Shown: positions 44,803 through 57,122, numbered from the stretch's first letter. The stretch is 64,000 nt of DNA from Pelomonas baiyunensis (GCF_043555935.1 NZ_JBIGIB010000008.1:34371-98370); one strand, 5' to 3'. Numbers and translations are program-made. Notes: a model not told the origin generated them from the letters alone.

Positions 44803-45006
44803 TCAGGCGGTGGCCGGCGCGGGCGGGTAGCCCGCGTCGGTCAGCACGGTCACCCAAGCCTCGCGGGGCAGGGCGCTGTCGATGTCGGCGGTGCGGGCTT
44901 CGCGGTTCAGTTGCAGCTTGGCCTGGGCGTCAGCGGCTTGGACGGCTTCGGTGATGGCGGCCACACAGTGGCCGCAGCTCATGTCGGGCAGCGTGAAGTG
45001 GTGCAT
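44803..45006 (-). CDS. heavy-metal-associated domain protein (CopZ-like chaperone)
   Basis: 67 residues, a single HMA fold. Metal site MSCGHCVAAI near residue 10 (CxxC), followed by alternating strands ending VTVLTDAGYPP. Such proteins carry Cu(I) or similar ions to P-type ATPases or repressors; no ATPase gene is nearby. Converges on iorB with a 7-bp gap and is divergent from the flavin reductase. Confidence 0.88.
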   Translation of the reverse strand: MHHFTLPDMSCGHCVAAITEAVQAADAQAKLQLNREARTADIDSALPREAWVTVLTDAGYPPAPATA

Positions 45007-45059
45007 GAACGTCTCCTGAGGCTGGCATCATCGCCCCATCCTTTTGCGGTGGCTTTGAC

Positions 45060-45614
45060 ATGCATCTGATCGCATTGAGTGGCGCGCTGCGCCAGGGGTC
45101 TTACAACACCGCCTTGCTGCGCGCCGCGGCGGCGCTGGCCCCGCAAGGCGTGACCGTGGAGGTGCGCACCCTGCACGGCATTCCGCTGTACGACGGCGAC
45201 CTGGAAGCCCAGGGCATGCCCGAGGCGGTAACCACACTGCGTGAGGCCATCCACGCGGCGGACGGGCTGCTGATGGCCACCCCTGAGTACAACAACTCCA
45301 TGCCCGGCGTGCTGAAGAACGGGCTGGACTGGCTCTCGCGCCCCAGCGGCGAGGGCGCCAAGCTGTTCGGCGGCAAACCCACGGCGGTCCTTGGCGCCAC
45401 GCCTGGGGGTTTTGGCACCGTGCAGGCGCAGGACGCGCTGCTGTCCGTGCTGCGCGCCTTCGGCAACGACTTCTGGATGGGCGGCCGGCTGATGGTGTCG
45501 CGCGCCAACACGGTGTTCGATGCCGACGGCCAGCTCATCGACGACAAGGTGCGTGCGCAGCTGCAGCAGTTCGTCGAGGGCTTCGTCGGTTTCGTGCAGA
45601 AGCGGTCGGCATGA
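45060..45614 (+). CDS. NADPH-dependent FMN reductase (ChrR/azoreductase-like flavodoxin fold)
   Basis: 184 residues. FMN phosphate loop LSGALRQGSYNTALLR, aromatic-side loop TPEYNNSMPGVLKNGLDWLSRP, and LGATPGGFGTVQAQ define the NAD(P)H:FMN/quinone reductase family that reduces quinones, chromate or azo dyes. Overlaps the pirin gene by 4 bp, so they are cotranscribed, a pairing that suggests redox-stress defence. Confidence 0.9.
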   Translation: MHLIALSGALRQGSYNTALLRAAAALAPQGVTVEVRTLHGIPLYDGDLEAQGMPEAVTTLREAIHAADGLLMATPEYNNSMPGVLKNGLDWLSRPSGEGAKLFGGKPTAVLGATPGGFGTVQAQDALLSVLRAFGNDFWMGGRLMVSRANTVFDADGQLIDDKVRAQLQQFVEGFVGFVQKRSA

Positions 45615-46510
45615 GCGCCGTGTTCGTCGAGCGCATCCGCAGCCACGTGGGCGACGTGGGCGGCCTGCCCATTCGCCGCGCACTGCCCAGCGCGGCGCGC
45701 CGCACGATTGGCGCCTGGTGCTTTGCCGACCACGCCGGCCCGGCCACCACCGCGCAGCGCATGAACGTCGGCCCGCATCCGCACACGGGGCTGTCCACCT
45801 TCAGCTGGATGATCGAAGGCGAAATCCTGCACCGCGACAGCCTGGGCTCCGAGCAACTGCTGCGCCCCGGCCAGGTGAACCTGATGACGGCCGGCCACGG
45901 CATCAGCCACAGCGAGGAGTCGCAGACCGACCGCATCCATTTGGCGCAGCTCTGGATCGCGCTGCCGGATGCCGAGCGCGAGCGGACGCCCAGCTTCCAG
46001 CACTTTGCGGAGCTGCCGCAGCTGGACGCCGGCGGGTTTGACGGCACGCTGCTGGTGGGCGAGTTCGCCGGCCAACGCTCGCCCGTGCCCAGCTTCACGC
46101 CGCTGCTGGGCCTGGACCTGGTGGCCAGCGGCCCCGCCGACGCGGTGCTGGCGCTGCAGCCGGGCTTTGAGCACGGCGTGATGCTGCTGGAGGGCGAGGT
46201 GGAGGTGGCGCCGGCCGGGTACAACGCCGTCGAGACCGTCGCGCCGGGCACGCTGCTCTACGTCGGGCCGGGTTGTGAGGCGCTTGAGCTGCGCTGCACC
46301 GCGGCGTCGCGCCTGCTGCTACTGGGCGGCGAGCCCTGGGCCACACCGCCGCTGCTGTGGTGGAACTTCGTCGGCCGCGAGCCGGCGGAGATGGCCGTCT
46401 GGGCCCAAGACTGGGCGCAGGACGACGGCGGGCGCTTTGGCACTGTGGCGGGCTATGTGGGCCCGCGCATCGCGGTGCCGCCGGTGCCGGCGTTGCGCCG
46501 GCCGGGTTGA
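45611..46510 (+). CDS. pirin-family protein
   Basis: 299 residues, bicupin. N-terminal cupin metal site: GPHPHTGLSTFSWMIEGEILHRDSLG, HGISHSEES; these His and Glu ligands match pirins, which bind Fe and in some bacteria act as quercetinases or regulators. C-terminal cupin from about 180 (VMLLEGEVEV, GEPWATPPLLWWNFVGR). No specific role inferable. ATGA overlap with the flavin reductase upstream. Confidence 0.9.
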   Translation: MSAVFVERIRSHVGDVGGLPIRRALPSAARRTIGAWCFADHAGPATTAQRMNVGPHPHTGLSTFSWMIEGEILHRDSLGSEQLLRPGQVNLMTAGHGISHSEESQTDRIHLAQLWIALPDAERERTPSFQHFAELPQLDAGGFDGTLLVGEFAGQRSPVPSFTPLLGLDLVASGPADAVLALQPGFEHGVMLLEGEVEVAPAGYNAVETVAPGTLLYVGPGCEALELRCTAASRLLLLGGEPWATPPLLWWNFVGREPAEMAVWAQDWAQDDGGRFGTVAGYVGPRIAVPPVPALRRPG

Positions 46511-46517
46511 GCCGGGC

Positions 46518-47537
46518 TCAGCCGGCGCGCGCGCTTTTCACCAGCGCGTCAATGCGCGGCGTGGTGTTCACCGCCACCAACTCGATCTGCGGGTTGGCCT
46601 TGGCGAACACGCGGAAGAGTTCGTCGGTGAAGCCGTGGCCCACATCGGTCACACCGTCGAAGTCGATCTCGGCGCGCTTGAAGGTCGTCAGCCGCAGGCC
46701 CACGCGGCGGGCGGCGGCGCGGGAGTCCAGCGCCTGGCCTTCGGTCGTCAACAGGCGCAACTGCACGCGGGTCTGGTCGAACTCGATGCCGTCGCCGCTC
46801 AGGCTCCAGGCGTTCATCACGCCGTCCAGTGTGCGCGTGGTGTTCAGCGCAATCGCCATGTAGATGCTGCTGCCCTGGCGGGGCAGGGCGCGGCCTTTTT
46901 TCCAGCCGCTGCTTTCCCATGCGCGGCGCTGGTAGGCGGTGTTGTTGGCGTGGATGTCGAACACGTCGGCCAGCTGGCTGCTGAAGAACAGGCCCCGGCC
47001 GGTGTGGGCGTCGGGCGCGCTGGTGAGCCGCCCCTTGCTGAGTTCCAGCATCGCGTGCTGGGTGTCTTCCAGCTGGAAGGCGGTGCAGATCTTGTCGAAC
47101 ACGCCAATGCCGTCGTCGCTGACCAGCAACTGCACGTGGCTGGGCGTCTGGCGCAGCGACACGGTGACGCTGCTGCCGCCGGAGTGGTCGGCCGCGTTGT
47201 TCACCAGCTCGGTGAACCCGTGCTGGATCATGCGCTCCACATGCTTGGGCAGCGCGAAATGGGGCGCGAAGTCGCGCTGCCAGGGCAGGTCTTCCTGCAG
47301 GCCGTAGAGCGTGTAGCTGCGGGCCACCTGCCGCAAGGCTCCGGGCGCGAACACTGGGCGGGCGCGGCTGCCGCTGCGCACCAGCCAACCGGCGTCCACC
47401 AGGCGCTTCAGCGCGGCCAGCGCCGCCCGGTGGCTGGCGCCGGTGCGCTCCTCGATGTGGGCGGCCAGGTCGTGCGAATGCTCGCTGGCGGCGGCCGTGA
47501 TCCAGTTGGTGAGGTGGTCGAACACCAGTCTTGTCAT
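46518..47537 (-). CDS. HTH - histidine-kinase-type ATPase - DUF4325 (STAS-like) protein
   Basis: 339 residues. About 1-65 looks like a winged helix (SHDLAAHIEERTGASHRAALAALKRLVDAGWL). The middle is a HATPase_c fold with N-box FTELVNNAADHSGG, G1-like SDDGIGVFDKI and GRGLFFSSQLADVF, but no phospho-accepting His domain, like anti-sigma-factor kinases. The end (about 250-339, GLRLTTFKRAEIDFDGVTDVGHGFTDELFRV) matches the STAS-like DUF4325 domain. All parts of a partner-switch are thus in one chain. Target unknown. Start at 47537 (MTRLVFDHL) preferred. Confidence 0.75.
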   Translation of the reverse strand: MTRLVFDHLTNWITAAASEHSHDLAAHIEERTGASHRAALAALKRLVDAGWLVRSGSRARPVFAPGALRQVARSYTLYGLQEDLPWQRDFAPHFALPKHVERMIQHGFTELVNNAADHSGGSSVTVSLRQTPSHVQLLVSDDGIGVFDKICTAFQLEDTQHAMLELSKGRLTSAPDAHTGRGLFFSSQLADVFDIHANNTAYQRRAWESSGWKKGRALPRQGSSIYMAIALNTTRTLDGVMNAWSLSGDGIEFDQTRVQLRLLTTEGQALDSRAAARRVGLRLTTFKRAEIDFDGVTDVGHGFTDELFRVFAKANPQIELVAVNTTPRIDALVKSARAG

Positions 47538-47682
47538 GGGGCCATTGTGCTGACTCCTCCCATCCGTGGGGGTGGGGCATGCCCGCGCATCCATAGAATC
47601 CCCAACCAGTTACGGCGCGGTTACAGCCTAGGGTGCACACCGCAGTCGGCCCAGATTTCTCAACTCCACCGGGGAAATTCCC

Positions 47683-48747
47683 ATGCCTCTCGTCTCCATG
47701 CGCCAGTTGCTGGACCACGCCGCTGAACACGGCTATGGCATTCCAGCTTTCAACGTGAACAACCTGGAGCAGGTGCAGGCCGTGATGGCCGCGGCCGACG
47801 AAGTCGGTGCACCGGTCATCCTGCAGGCCTCGGCCGGCGCGCGCAAATACGCGGGCGAGCCCTTCATCAAGCACCTCATCCAGGCCGCGGCCGAGATGTA
47901 CCCGCACATCCCGCTGGTCATGCACCAGGACCACGGCACCAGCCCCAAGGTGTGCGCCGGCGCCATCGAGCTGGGCTTCGGCTCGGTGATGATGGACGGC
48001 TCGTTGATGGAAGACGGCAAGACCCCGTCGTCCTTTGAATACAACATGGAGGTCACCCGCAAGGTGGTCGACATGGCCCACGCGGTCGGTGTGACCGTGG
48101 AAGGCGAACTGGGTTGCCTGGGCAACCTGGAAACCGGAGATGCCGGCGAGGAAGACGGCATCGGCGCGGCCGGCAAGCTGGACCACGCCCAGATGCTGAC
48201 CGACCCGGAAGAGGCCGCCACCTTCGTGAAGGCCACGCAGCTCGACGCGCTGGCCATCGCCATCGGCACCAGCCATGGCGCCTACAAGTTCAGCCGCAAG
48301 CCCACGGGCGACATCCTGGCCATCAGCCGCGTGAAGGAGATCCACGCGCGCATCCCGAACACCCACCTCGTCATGCACGGTTCGTCCAGCGTGCCGCAGG
48401 AGTTGCTGGCCATCATCAACAAGTACGGCGGCCAGATGAAGGAGACCTTCGGCGTGCCGGTGGAGGAAATCCAGGAAGCCATCAAGCACGGCGTGCGCAA
48501 GATCAACATCGACACCGACATCCGCCTGGCGATGACGGGCGCTGTGCGCAAGTTCCTGGCTGAGAACCCAGACAAGTTCGACGCCCGCGAATGGCTCAAG
48601 CCCGCCCGCGAGGCCGCCAAGGCCATCTGCAAGCAGCGCTACCTGGAGTTCGGGTGCGAGGGCCAGGCCGGCAAGATCAAGGGCCGCACGTTGGCTGACA
48701 TCGCTGCGGCCTATGCCCGCGGCGAACTCGCGCAGAAGGTGCAGTGA
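47683..48747 (+). CDS. fba: class II fructose-bisphosphate aldolase
   Basis: Zn-dependent aldolase splitting fructose 1,6-bisphosphate. 354 residues of the CbbA-like class IIA/B subgroup. IPAFNVNNLEQ, QASAGARKYAG, metal ligands in MHQDHGTS, MMDGSLMEDGKTPSSFEYN, VEGELGCLGNLETG, AIGTSHGAYKF, HGSSSVP and INIDTDIRLA are all present. The ribosome site is GGGGAAA. Overlaps the following gene by 4 bp (GTGA). Confidence 0.96.
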   Translation: MPLVSMRQLLDHAAEHGYGIPAFNVNNLEQVQAVMAAADEVGAPVILQASAGARKYAGEPFIKHLIQAAAEMYPHIPLVMHQDHGTSPKVCAGAIELGFGSVMMDGSLMEDGKTPSSFEYNMEVTRKVVDMAHAVGVTVEGELGCLGNLETGDAGEEDGIGAAGKLDHAQMLTDPEEAATFVKATQLDALAIAIGTSHGAYKFSRKPTGDILAISRVKEIHARIPNTHLVMHGSSSVPQELLAIINKYGGQMKETFGVPVEEIQEAIKHGVRKINIDTDIRLAMTGAVRKFLAENPDKFDAREWLKPAREAAKAICKQRYLEFGCEGQAGKIKGRTLADIAAAYARGELAQKVQ

Positions 48748-49172
48748 GCCCGGCGCACTGCTTCACCTATGGCTCGCTGATGTGGGCCGACATCATGGCC
48801 CGCGTCTGCGGGCGTGAGTTCGCCAGCGAGCCCGCCTCGCTGGCGGGCCACGCGCGCCACCCGGTGCGCGGGCAGGACTACCCGGGCCTGCGCCCGGCCG
48901 AGGGCAGCACCGTGGCAGGCCGGCTGTACCGCGACGTGGATGCCGCGGCCTGGGCGCGGCTCGATGCCTTCGAGGGTGACGACTACGAGCGCACCCCCGT
49001 GACCGTGACGCTGGCCAGCGGCGAGGCTGTCAGCGCCTGGGTCTACCGCTTCAAGGCCGAGGCCGCTGCGGCGCAGCTGCTGCCGGGTGAGTGGGATGTG
49101 GCCGCCTTCGAGCGCGAAGGCCATGCCCGCTTCACCGCGCGCTACGTGGGGTTCCAGGCCCTGGAACCCTGA
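48744..49172 (+). CDS. gamma-glutamylcyclotransferase-like protein (AIG2/GGACT fold)
   Basis: 142 residues from a GTG start overlapping the aldolase stop. Family loop FTYGSLMW at the N-terminus binds the substrate, and DAFEGDDYERTPVTV carries the conserved acidic residue in the middle. Proteins of this type release 5-oxoproline from gamma-glutamyl amines, but many bacterial members are untested. Coupling to the aldolase gene has no obvious meaning. Confidence 0.85.
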   Translation: MSPAHCFTYGSLMWADIMARVCGREFASEPASLAGHARHPVRGQDYPGLRPAEGSTVAGRLYRDVDAAAWARLDAFEGDDYERTPVTVTLASGEAVSAWVYRFKAEAAAAQLLPGEWDVAAFEREGHARFTARYVGFQALEP

Positions 49173-49204
49173 GAAACCGGCCGGTAGGAATCCCCCCACG
49201 TGAA

Positions 49205-49223
49205 GCCCTGCGGGATGCAGGGC
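49205..49223. terminator. hairpin between the cyclotransferase and hybrid kinase genes
   Basis: GCCCTGC-GGGAT-GCAGGGC, a perfect 7-bp stem, 32 bp after the stop; no T-run. A second inverted repeat AACCAC-gctgt-GTGGTT lies at 49247-49263, 17 bp before the kinase start, and could affect its translation. Confidence 0.45.
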
Positions 49224-49280
49224 AAACCGTCACAATCGGCTGACATAACCACGCTGTGTGGTTGACGCCGGGGGCGTGAC

Positions 49281-52406
<3,126 letters not shown>

Positions 52407-52408
52407 GC

Positions 52409-52789
52409 ATGGCGGGCGAACGGGTGCTGGTGATCGACGACAACGAGCTCAACCTGGAGCTTGCGCAGTTCGTGCTGGAAGCCGGCGGCTTCGTGGTGGA
52501 CTGCGCCATGGACGCCGACGAGGCCTGGGCTCGCCTGCGCGCCTGCCGGCCCGACATCGCGCTGGTGGACATCCAGCTGCCGGGCACCGACGGCCTCACC
52601 TTGGTGCGGGCCATCAAGGCCACGCCGGACCTGGCCCGCGTGCCGCTGATTGCCTTCACCGCGTTTGCGATGCAGGGTGACGCCCAGCGCTGCCGCGACG
52701 CGGGCTGCGACGGGTACTTGAGCAAGCCCATCGACGTGCACAGCTTTGCCGCCAGCGTGCGGCGGCACCTGCCAGGAGGCGGCACCTAA
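52409..52789 (+). CDS. single-domain response regulator
   Basis: 126 residues, a stand-alone receiver: VLVIDDNELN (acidic pocket), ALVDIQLPGTDG (phospho-acceptor Asp), FTAFAMQGD (switch Thr) and LSKPID (conserved Lys). No output domain, like DivK/CheY-type relays. It begins 2 bp after the hybrid kinase stop and almost certainly works with it. A longer open frame upstream overlaps the kinase and is a shadow. Confidence 0.93.
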   Translation: MAGERVLVIDDNELNLELAQFVLEAGGFVVDCAMDADEAWARLRACRPDIALVDIQLPGTDGLTLVRAIKATPDLARVPLIAFTAFAMQGDAQRCRDAGCDGYLSKPIDVHSFAASVRRHLPGGGT

Positions 52790-52822
52790 AATCCGGCCCT
52801 TCCGCCTGACGCCCGCGCCGCC

Positions 52823-53722
52823 ATGTCCCAAGCCCTGTACGAATCCCGCCTGACCTCCCTCCCGCTGCTTGGCCGCGGCAAGGTGCGCGAGAACTACGCC
52901 GTCGGTGACGACCGCATCCTGATGATCGCCAGCGACCGCCTCTCGGCCTTCGACGTCATCATGGGCGAGCCCATCCCGGGCAAAGGTGCGCTGCTGACCA
53001 AGATGGCGCTGTTCTGGTTCGACAAGCTCCAGGGCATCGTGCCCAACCACCTGACCGGAGACGACCCGCTGGGCGCCGTGTCCACCGACGCCGAGCGCGA
53101 GCAGATCCGCGACCGCGCCATGCTGGTGAAGCGCCTGAAGCCCCTGCCCATCGAGGCCGTGGTGCGCGGTTACCTGGCTGGCAGCGGCTGGGCCGAGTAC
53201 CAGAAGACCCAAAGCGTGTGCGGCGTGGCCCTGCCGGCCGGCCTGCGCAATGCCGACAAGCTGCCCGAGCCCATCTTCACGCCCGCCACCAAGGCCGAGA
53301 TGGGCGACCACGACGAGAACATCAGCTTCGATCAGGCCGCCGCCATCGTCGGTCCCGAACTGGCCGCGCGGGTGCGCGACATCTCCATCCAGCTGTACCA
53401 GCGCGCGGCTGACTTCGCCCTCACCAAGGGCATCATCATTGCCGACACGAAGTTCGAGTTCGGCCTGGACGCCGACGGCGCGCTGACGCTGATGGACGAG
53501 GTGCTGACGCCCGACTCCTCGCGCTACTGGCCGGTGGAGAGCTACGCCCCCGGCAGCAACCCGCCCAGCTACGACAAGCAGTTCGTGCGCGACTGGCTGG
53601 AAGCCGTGCGCATCGACGGCCAGCCGTGGGGCAAGGTCGCCCCGGCCCCGGCCCTGCCGGCCGAGGTGATTGCCAACACAGTGCAGAAGTACGAAGAAGC
53701 CCTGCAGCGCCTGACGGCCTGA
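52823..53722 (+). CDS. purC: phosphoribosylaminoimidazole-succinocarboxamide synthase
   Basis: Purine pathway enzyme joining CAIR and aspartate with ATP. 299 residues, the longer betaproteobacterial/yeast-like form. Seen are GRGKVRENYAVGDDRILMIASDRLSAFDV, PNHLTG, EAVVRGYLAGSGWAEY, LPEPIFTPATKAE, HDENISF, KFEFGLDADG and DEVLTPDSSRYWP. purE and purK, usual neighbours in this order, do not follow; the next gene is unrelated. Confidence 0.97.
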   Translation: MSQALYESRLTSLPLLGRGKVRENYAVGDDRILMIASDRLSAFDVIMGEPIPGKGALLTKMALFWFDKLQGIVPNHLTGDDPLGAVSTDAEREQIRDRAMLVKRLKPLPIEAVVRGYLAGSGWAEYQKTQSVCGVALPAGLRNADKLPEPIFTPATKAEMGDHDENISFDQAAAIVGPELAARVRDISIQLYQRAADFALTKGIIIADTKFEFGLDADGALTLMDEVLTPDSSRYWPVESYAPGSNPPSYDKQFVRDWLEAVRIDGQPWGKVAPAPALPAEVIANTVQKYEEALQRLTA

Positions 53723-53768
53723 GCATGGTGCCGCGCTGCGTGCTGCCTGCGGGCCGAGGGGGGAACCG

Positions 53769-54890
53769 GTGAACGTCAAGCTGCGCAGCCGGCTCGCCCA
53801 GCGGCTGGACACCGACATCGCCCTGGCGGCCGCCGTGCCGGCGCGGGCGGCGGTGCTGCAGGTGCAGCGCGCCATCCTGTGGTTGCGCCACGGCCGCGCG
53901 GCGGAAGCCCGCGAGGCCCTGAACCGCCTGCACGCCCAGGCGCTGGTGCACCCGCGCGTGGACCTGGCCGCCTGGCTGCACCTGGCCGAAGGCCTGACCG
54001 CCTACTTCAGCGCCTTTGGTGGCGGCGCGGGCGAGCGCGTGCGGCGCGCGCATGTGATGGCGCGCCACGCCGGCCTGGGCGTGCTGCAAGCGCAGTGCGA
54101 CGCCTGGCTCGCGCAAATGGCGTTTGTGGAGCGGGACATCGAGCGCCTCGTCACCCACGCCACGGCCACGCTGGCCGGCCCGGCGGACGACAGCGCCGCC
54201 TGCCGCGTGGCCTCGGCACTCGGCATGGCCTGGGACTTGGCTCAAGACCCGGCCGTGGCCACCGCCTGGTACGCCTGGGGCCGGCGCGCCGCCAGTGCCG
54301 AGGGCGATGACGCCGGCCTGGCTGCCTTGCTCTACAACCAGATGCAGATGCGCGCGGTGCGCATCCGCCACGCCGCCCTGGCGGGCGAACCCGGCGAGGC
54401 GCCGGCCGTGCTGTTGGGCGTGGATTCCATTGGCCATTTCGACGACGCCGTGGGCGGCTCCGCCCGGGGCGACCTGACCCCGCTGCTGCGTGCCCAGCTG
54501 CTCACCGTGCAGGGCGACTTTGCCGCGGCCGCCCCGCTGCTGGAGGCCCACCTGCCCGAAGCCATGGCCTCGGGCTTGGCCCGCACCGGCGGCAGCCTGC
54601 TGGCCGACCTGGCCTGGTGCTGGGCCAACACCGGCGAGGCCTCGCGGGCCCGCGCGCTGGCCGACCAGGCCGCCGTGGAGGTGCTGGCGGAAGACTCGCC
54701 CCACTGCGACCTGGACGAGCGCGCAGCCCTGCACGCCCGGTTGGCGCAGGTGTACGCCCGGCTGAACGAGCCGGGCCTGGCGCAGCGCCACGGCGAGGCC
54801 GCCCAAGCCGCCTGGGCCGACGATGCCGCCCAGCGCCGCCTGTGGGCGCGCCGGCTGGCCGAGGCAGGGCTGGGCACTCCGCCACGCTGA
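53769..54890 (+). CDS. TPR-like helical repeat protein of unknown function
   Basis: 373 residues from a GTG start with a GGGGGAA site. The protein is almost entirely helical with alternating Ala/Leu-rich pairs that look like tetratricopeptide or MalT-type repeats (for example AILWLRHGRAAEAREALNRLHAQALV, LLRAQLLTVQGDFAAAAPLLEAHLPEA, RLAQVYARLNEPGLAQRHGEAA). No signal peptide, membrane segment or catalytic motif. It lies 52 bp before a Ser/Thr kinase gene. I do not recognise a specific family. Confidence 0.65.
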   Translation: MNVKLRSRLAQRLDTDIALAAAVPARAAVLQVQRAILWLRHGRAAEAREALNRLHAQALVHPRVDLAAWLHLAEGLTAYFSAFGGGAGERVRRAHVMARHAGLGVLQAQCDAWLAQMAFVERDIERLVTHATATLAGPADDSAACRVASALGMAWDLAQDPAVATAWYAWGRRAASAEGDDAGLAALLYNQMQMRAVRIRHAALAGEPGEAPAVLLGVDSIGHFDDAVGGSARGDLTPLLRAQLLTVQGDFAAAAPLLEAHLPEAMASGLARTGGSLLADLAWCWANTGEASRARALADQAAVEVLAEDSPHCDLDERAALHARLAQVYARLNEPGLAQRHGEAAQAAWADDAAQRRLWARRLAEAGLGTPPR

Positions 54891-54942
54891 CCGGTTTTTC
54901 CGGCCGCAGCGGCCGCCCGGCCTGCGTTACCCTCGCCGCCCT

Positions 54943-56601
54943 ATGTCTGCCGAGCTCCACGACGCCGCCCTGTCCGCCTTGCCGGTGGGCACGCGCTTTG
55001 GCGAGCTGGAAATTCTGGGCACGTTGGGCGTGGGCGGCTTCGGCATCGTCTACCTGGCCCGCGACCACGCGCTGGAGCGCGAGGTGGCCATCAAGGAATA
55101 CATGCCCGGCCAGTTCGCGGCGCGTGATGGCGCCTCGCAGGTGGTGGTGCGCTCGCCCGCGATGCAGGAGACCTTTGCACTCGGCCTGGCCAGCTTCGTG
55201 AACGAAGCGCGGCTGCTGGCGCGCTTCGACCACCCCTCGCTGCTGAAGGTCTACCGCTTCTGGGAAGCCAACGGCACGGCCTACATGGCCATGCCCCGGC
55301 TGAGCGGGCAGAACCTGCGCCAGGCCCGCACCGCGCAGCCCACGCCGCCGCCCGAAGCCTGGGTGCGCCGCGTGTTTGACGCCGTGCTGGACGGGCTGGC
55401 CGTGCTGCATGCGCAGCAGGTGTGGCACCGCGACATCGCGCCCGACAACATCTTCCTGCCGGCCGACGGCAGCCCGCCCATCCTGCTGGACTTCGGCGCC
55501 GCGCGCCAAGCCATTGGCGACCGCACGCAGCTGTTCACCGCCATCCTGAAGCCGCGCTTCGCGCCCATCGAGCAATACGCCGAGGCCGCCAACCTGCGCC
55601 AGGGCCCGTGGACCGACTTCTATGCGCTGGCGGCCGTGATGCACGAGCTGCTGACCGGCCACCCCCCGCCGCCCGCCACCGCGCGGGCCATGGGCGACGA
55701 CCTGCAGCCACTGCAGCTGCCCGGCTACTCGCCCGCCTTTTTGGCCGGCCTGCACTGGGCGCTGCGCGTGGCGCCGCACCAGCGCCCGGCCAGCGTGGCC
55801 GCTTGGCGCGAGGTGGTGGATGGGCGGGCTCCGGTGCCGAGTGCGCAGGCTGCCGCGCCGCGTGCGGAGGCTCCAACCCCAGCCATTCCCGCCCCGGCCG
55901 GCCGCCCGCAGCGCCTGGACATCGAGTTCGCCGACACGTTGCAGTTCCTGCCGTCGGAGCTGGACGCGCTGCCGGCCGAGCCTGCCCCGTCGCCTCGCGC
56001 GGCCCGCCCGGCCCGGAGCGCCCGCAGTGCCCGGTTGCTGCTGGCAGCGGCCGCCGTGCTGGGGGTGTTGATGCTGTGGGTGTTCGCCCGCCAGGTGCGC
56101 CGCCCCGCGGCCGAGGCACCGTTGGCTGCGGTGGAGGCGGCATCGGCGGCGTCATCGCCGGCGGTGGCCGAGGCGGCTTCCTCGACTGTGGCCGGGCCGG
56201 CTGAAGGAGCGTCCGCGGCGTCTGTAGCCTCTGCGCCGAGCGTGGCCCCTGCCATGGCGTCGGCCGCCTCCGTGCCCGCCGCGCGCCGCGAACCCCGTCG
56301 GGAGCCGCGACCCATCATCACCGAGAAGGCGGGCGAGTTCCGGCCCGTGTCGGGCAGCCCCACGCTGTCGCCCAACGACCCGCCGCCCGCCAGTGCGCCC
56401 GGCGCGCGCAATGCGGCCGGAAGTGCGGCGGCGGCATCGCCCGAGCCCCGCACCGCGGCCGAGGCTTGCGGGGGGCGCACGCTGTTCGCGCGGGCCTGGT
56501 GCATCGACCGCCAGTGCGAGAAGCCGCAGTTCCAGACCGACCCCGAGTGCGTGAAGCTGCGCGAGATCCGCAGCAGCCGCAGCCGCGACAACGGCCCCTG
56601 A
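54943..56601 (+). CDS. membrane Ser/Thr protein kinase
   Basis: 552 residues. Cytoplasmic kinase domain about 15-290: glycine loop LGVGGFGIVY, VAIKEYMP (catalytic Lys), catalytic loop WHRDIAPDNIFL, metal loop LLDFGAAR, and EQYAEAANLRQGPWTDFYALAAV. This HRDIAPDN/IKEYMP type is the bacterial subgroup often tied to type VI secretion or cell-envelope functions. One membrane helix (LLLAAAAVLGVLMLWVFA, near 365-383) precedes an Ala/Pro-rich, likely periplasmic tail with two cysteine pairs at the end. Start 54943 is preferred because earlier in-frame codons are inside the previous gene. Confidence 0.88.
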   Translation: MSAELHDAALSALPVGTRFGELEILGTLGVGGFGIVYLARDHALEREVAIKEYMPGQFAARDGASQVVVRSPAMQETFALGLASFVNEARLLARFDHPSLLKVYRFWEANGTAYMAMPRLSGQNLRQARTAQPTPPPEAWVRRVFDAVLDGLAVLHAQQVWHRDIAPDNIFLPADGSPPILLDFGAARQAIGDRTQLFTAILKPRFAPIEQYAEAANLRQGPWTDFYALAAVMHELLTGHPPPPATARAMGDDLQPLQLPGYSPAFLAGLHWALRVAPHQRPASVAAWREVVDGRAPVPSAQAAAPRAEAPTPAIPAPAGRPQRLDIEFADTLQFLPSELDALPAEPAPSPRAARPARSARSARLLLAAAAVLGVLMLWVFARQVRRPAAEAPLAAVEAASAASSPAVAEAASSTVAGPAEGASAASVASAPSVAPAMASAASVPAARREPRREPRPIITEKAGEFRPVSGSPTLSPNDPPPASAPGARNAAGSAAAASPEPRTAAEACGGRTLFARAWCIDRQCEKPQFQTDPECVKLREIRSSRSRDNGP

Positions 56602-56624
56602 GCGGGGCGCCGGCGGGCTGCTGT

Positions 56625-57122
56625 TCAGGCCTTGGCGGGTGGCGTGCTTGCCGCCGCTGGCAGCGTGATGCGCGTATCGAACTTCGCCCGCTTCACGCTG
56701 AAAAACGCCTTGATGTTGCGCACGTTGGCCTGCTGCGTGAGCAGCCGCTGCGTGAACGCGTGGTAGGCCGGCATGTCGGCCACCTGCACCACCAGCATGA
56801 AGTCCGGCCCGGGCGACACCCGCCAGCACTGCTGCACCGCGGGTTCGGCCACGGCCCGGTCCTCGAAGGCGTCCAGATGCTCGGCGCCCTGGCGGTCCAG
56901 CGTCACCTCCAGCAGTGCGTGCAGCCCGGCGCCCAGGTGGTCGGGCGAGAGCAGGGCCACCCGCCGCTCGATCACCCCCGCCTCCACCAGCCGCTTCACG
57001 CGGCGCAGGCAGGTGGCGGGCGACACGGCCACGCGGGCCGCCAGGTCTTGGTTGCTGAGCGAGGCGTCGGTCTGCAGCGCGTCCAGCAGGCGCAAATCGA
57101 TGGCATCAATCCATTCATGCAT
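56625..57122 (-). CDS. Lrp/AsnC-family transcriptional regulator
   Basis: 165 residues. N-terminal HTH: DLRLLDALQTDASLSNQDLAARVAVSPATCLRRVKRLVEAGVI, typical Lrp/AsnC. C-terminal RAM effector domain with PAVQQCWRVSPGPDFMLVVQVADMPAYHAF. It is divergent from glmS, an arrangement common in Burkholderiales; it may respond to an amino acid and act on the shared 132-bp gap. ATG 57122 preferred over an upstream codon within the promoter. Confidence 0.92.
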   Translation of the reverse strand: MHEWIDAIDLRLLDALQTDASLSNQDLAARVAVSPATCLRRVKRLVEAGVIERRVALLSPDHLGAGLHALLEVTLDRQGAEHLDAFEDRAVAEPAVQQCWRVSPGPDFMLVVQVADMPAYHAFTQRLLTQQANVRNIKAFFSVKRAKFDTRITLPAAASTPPAKA

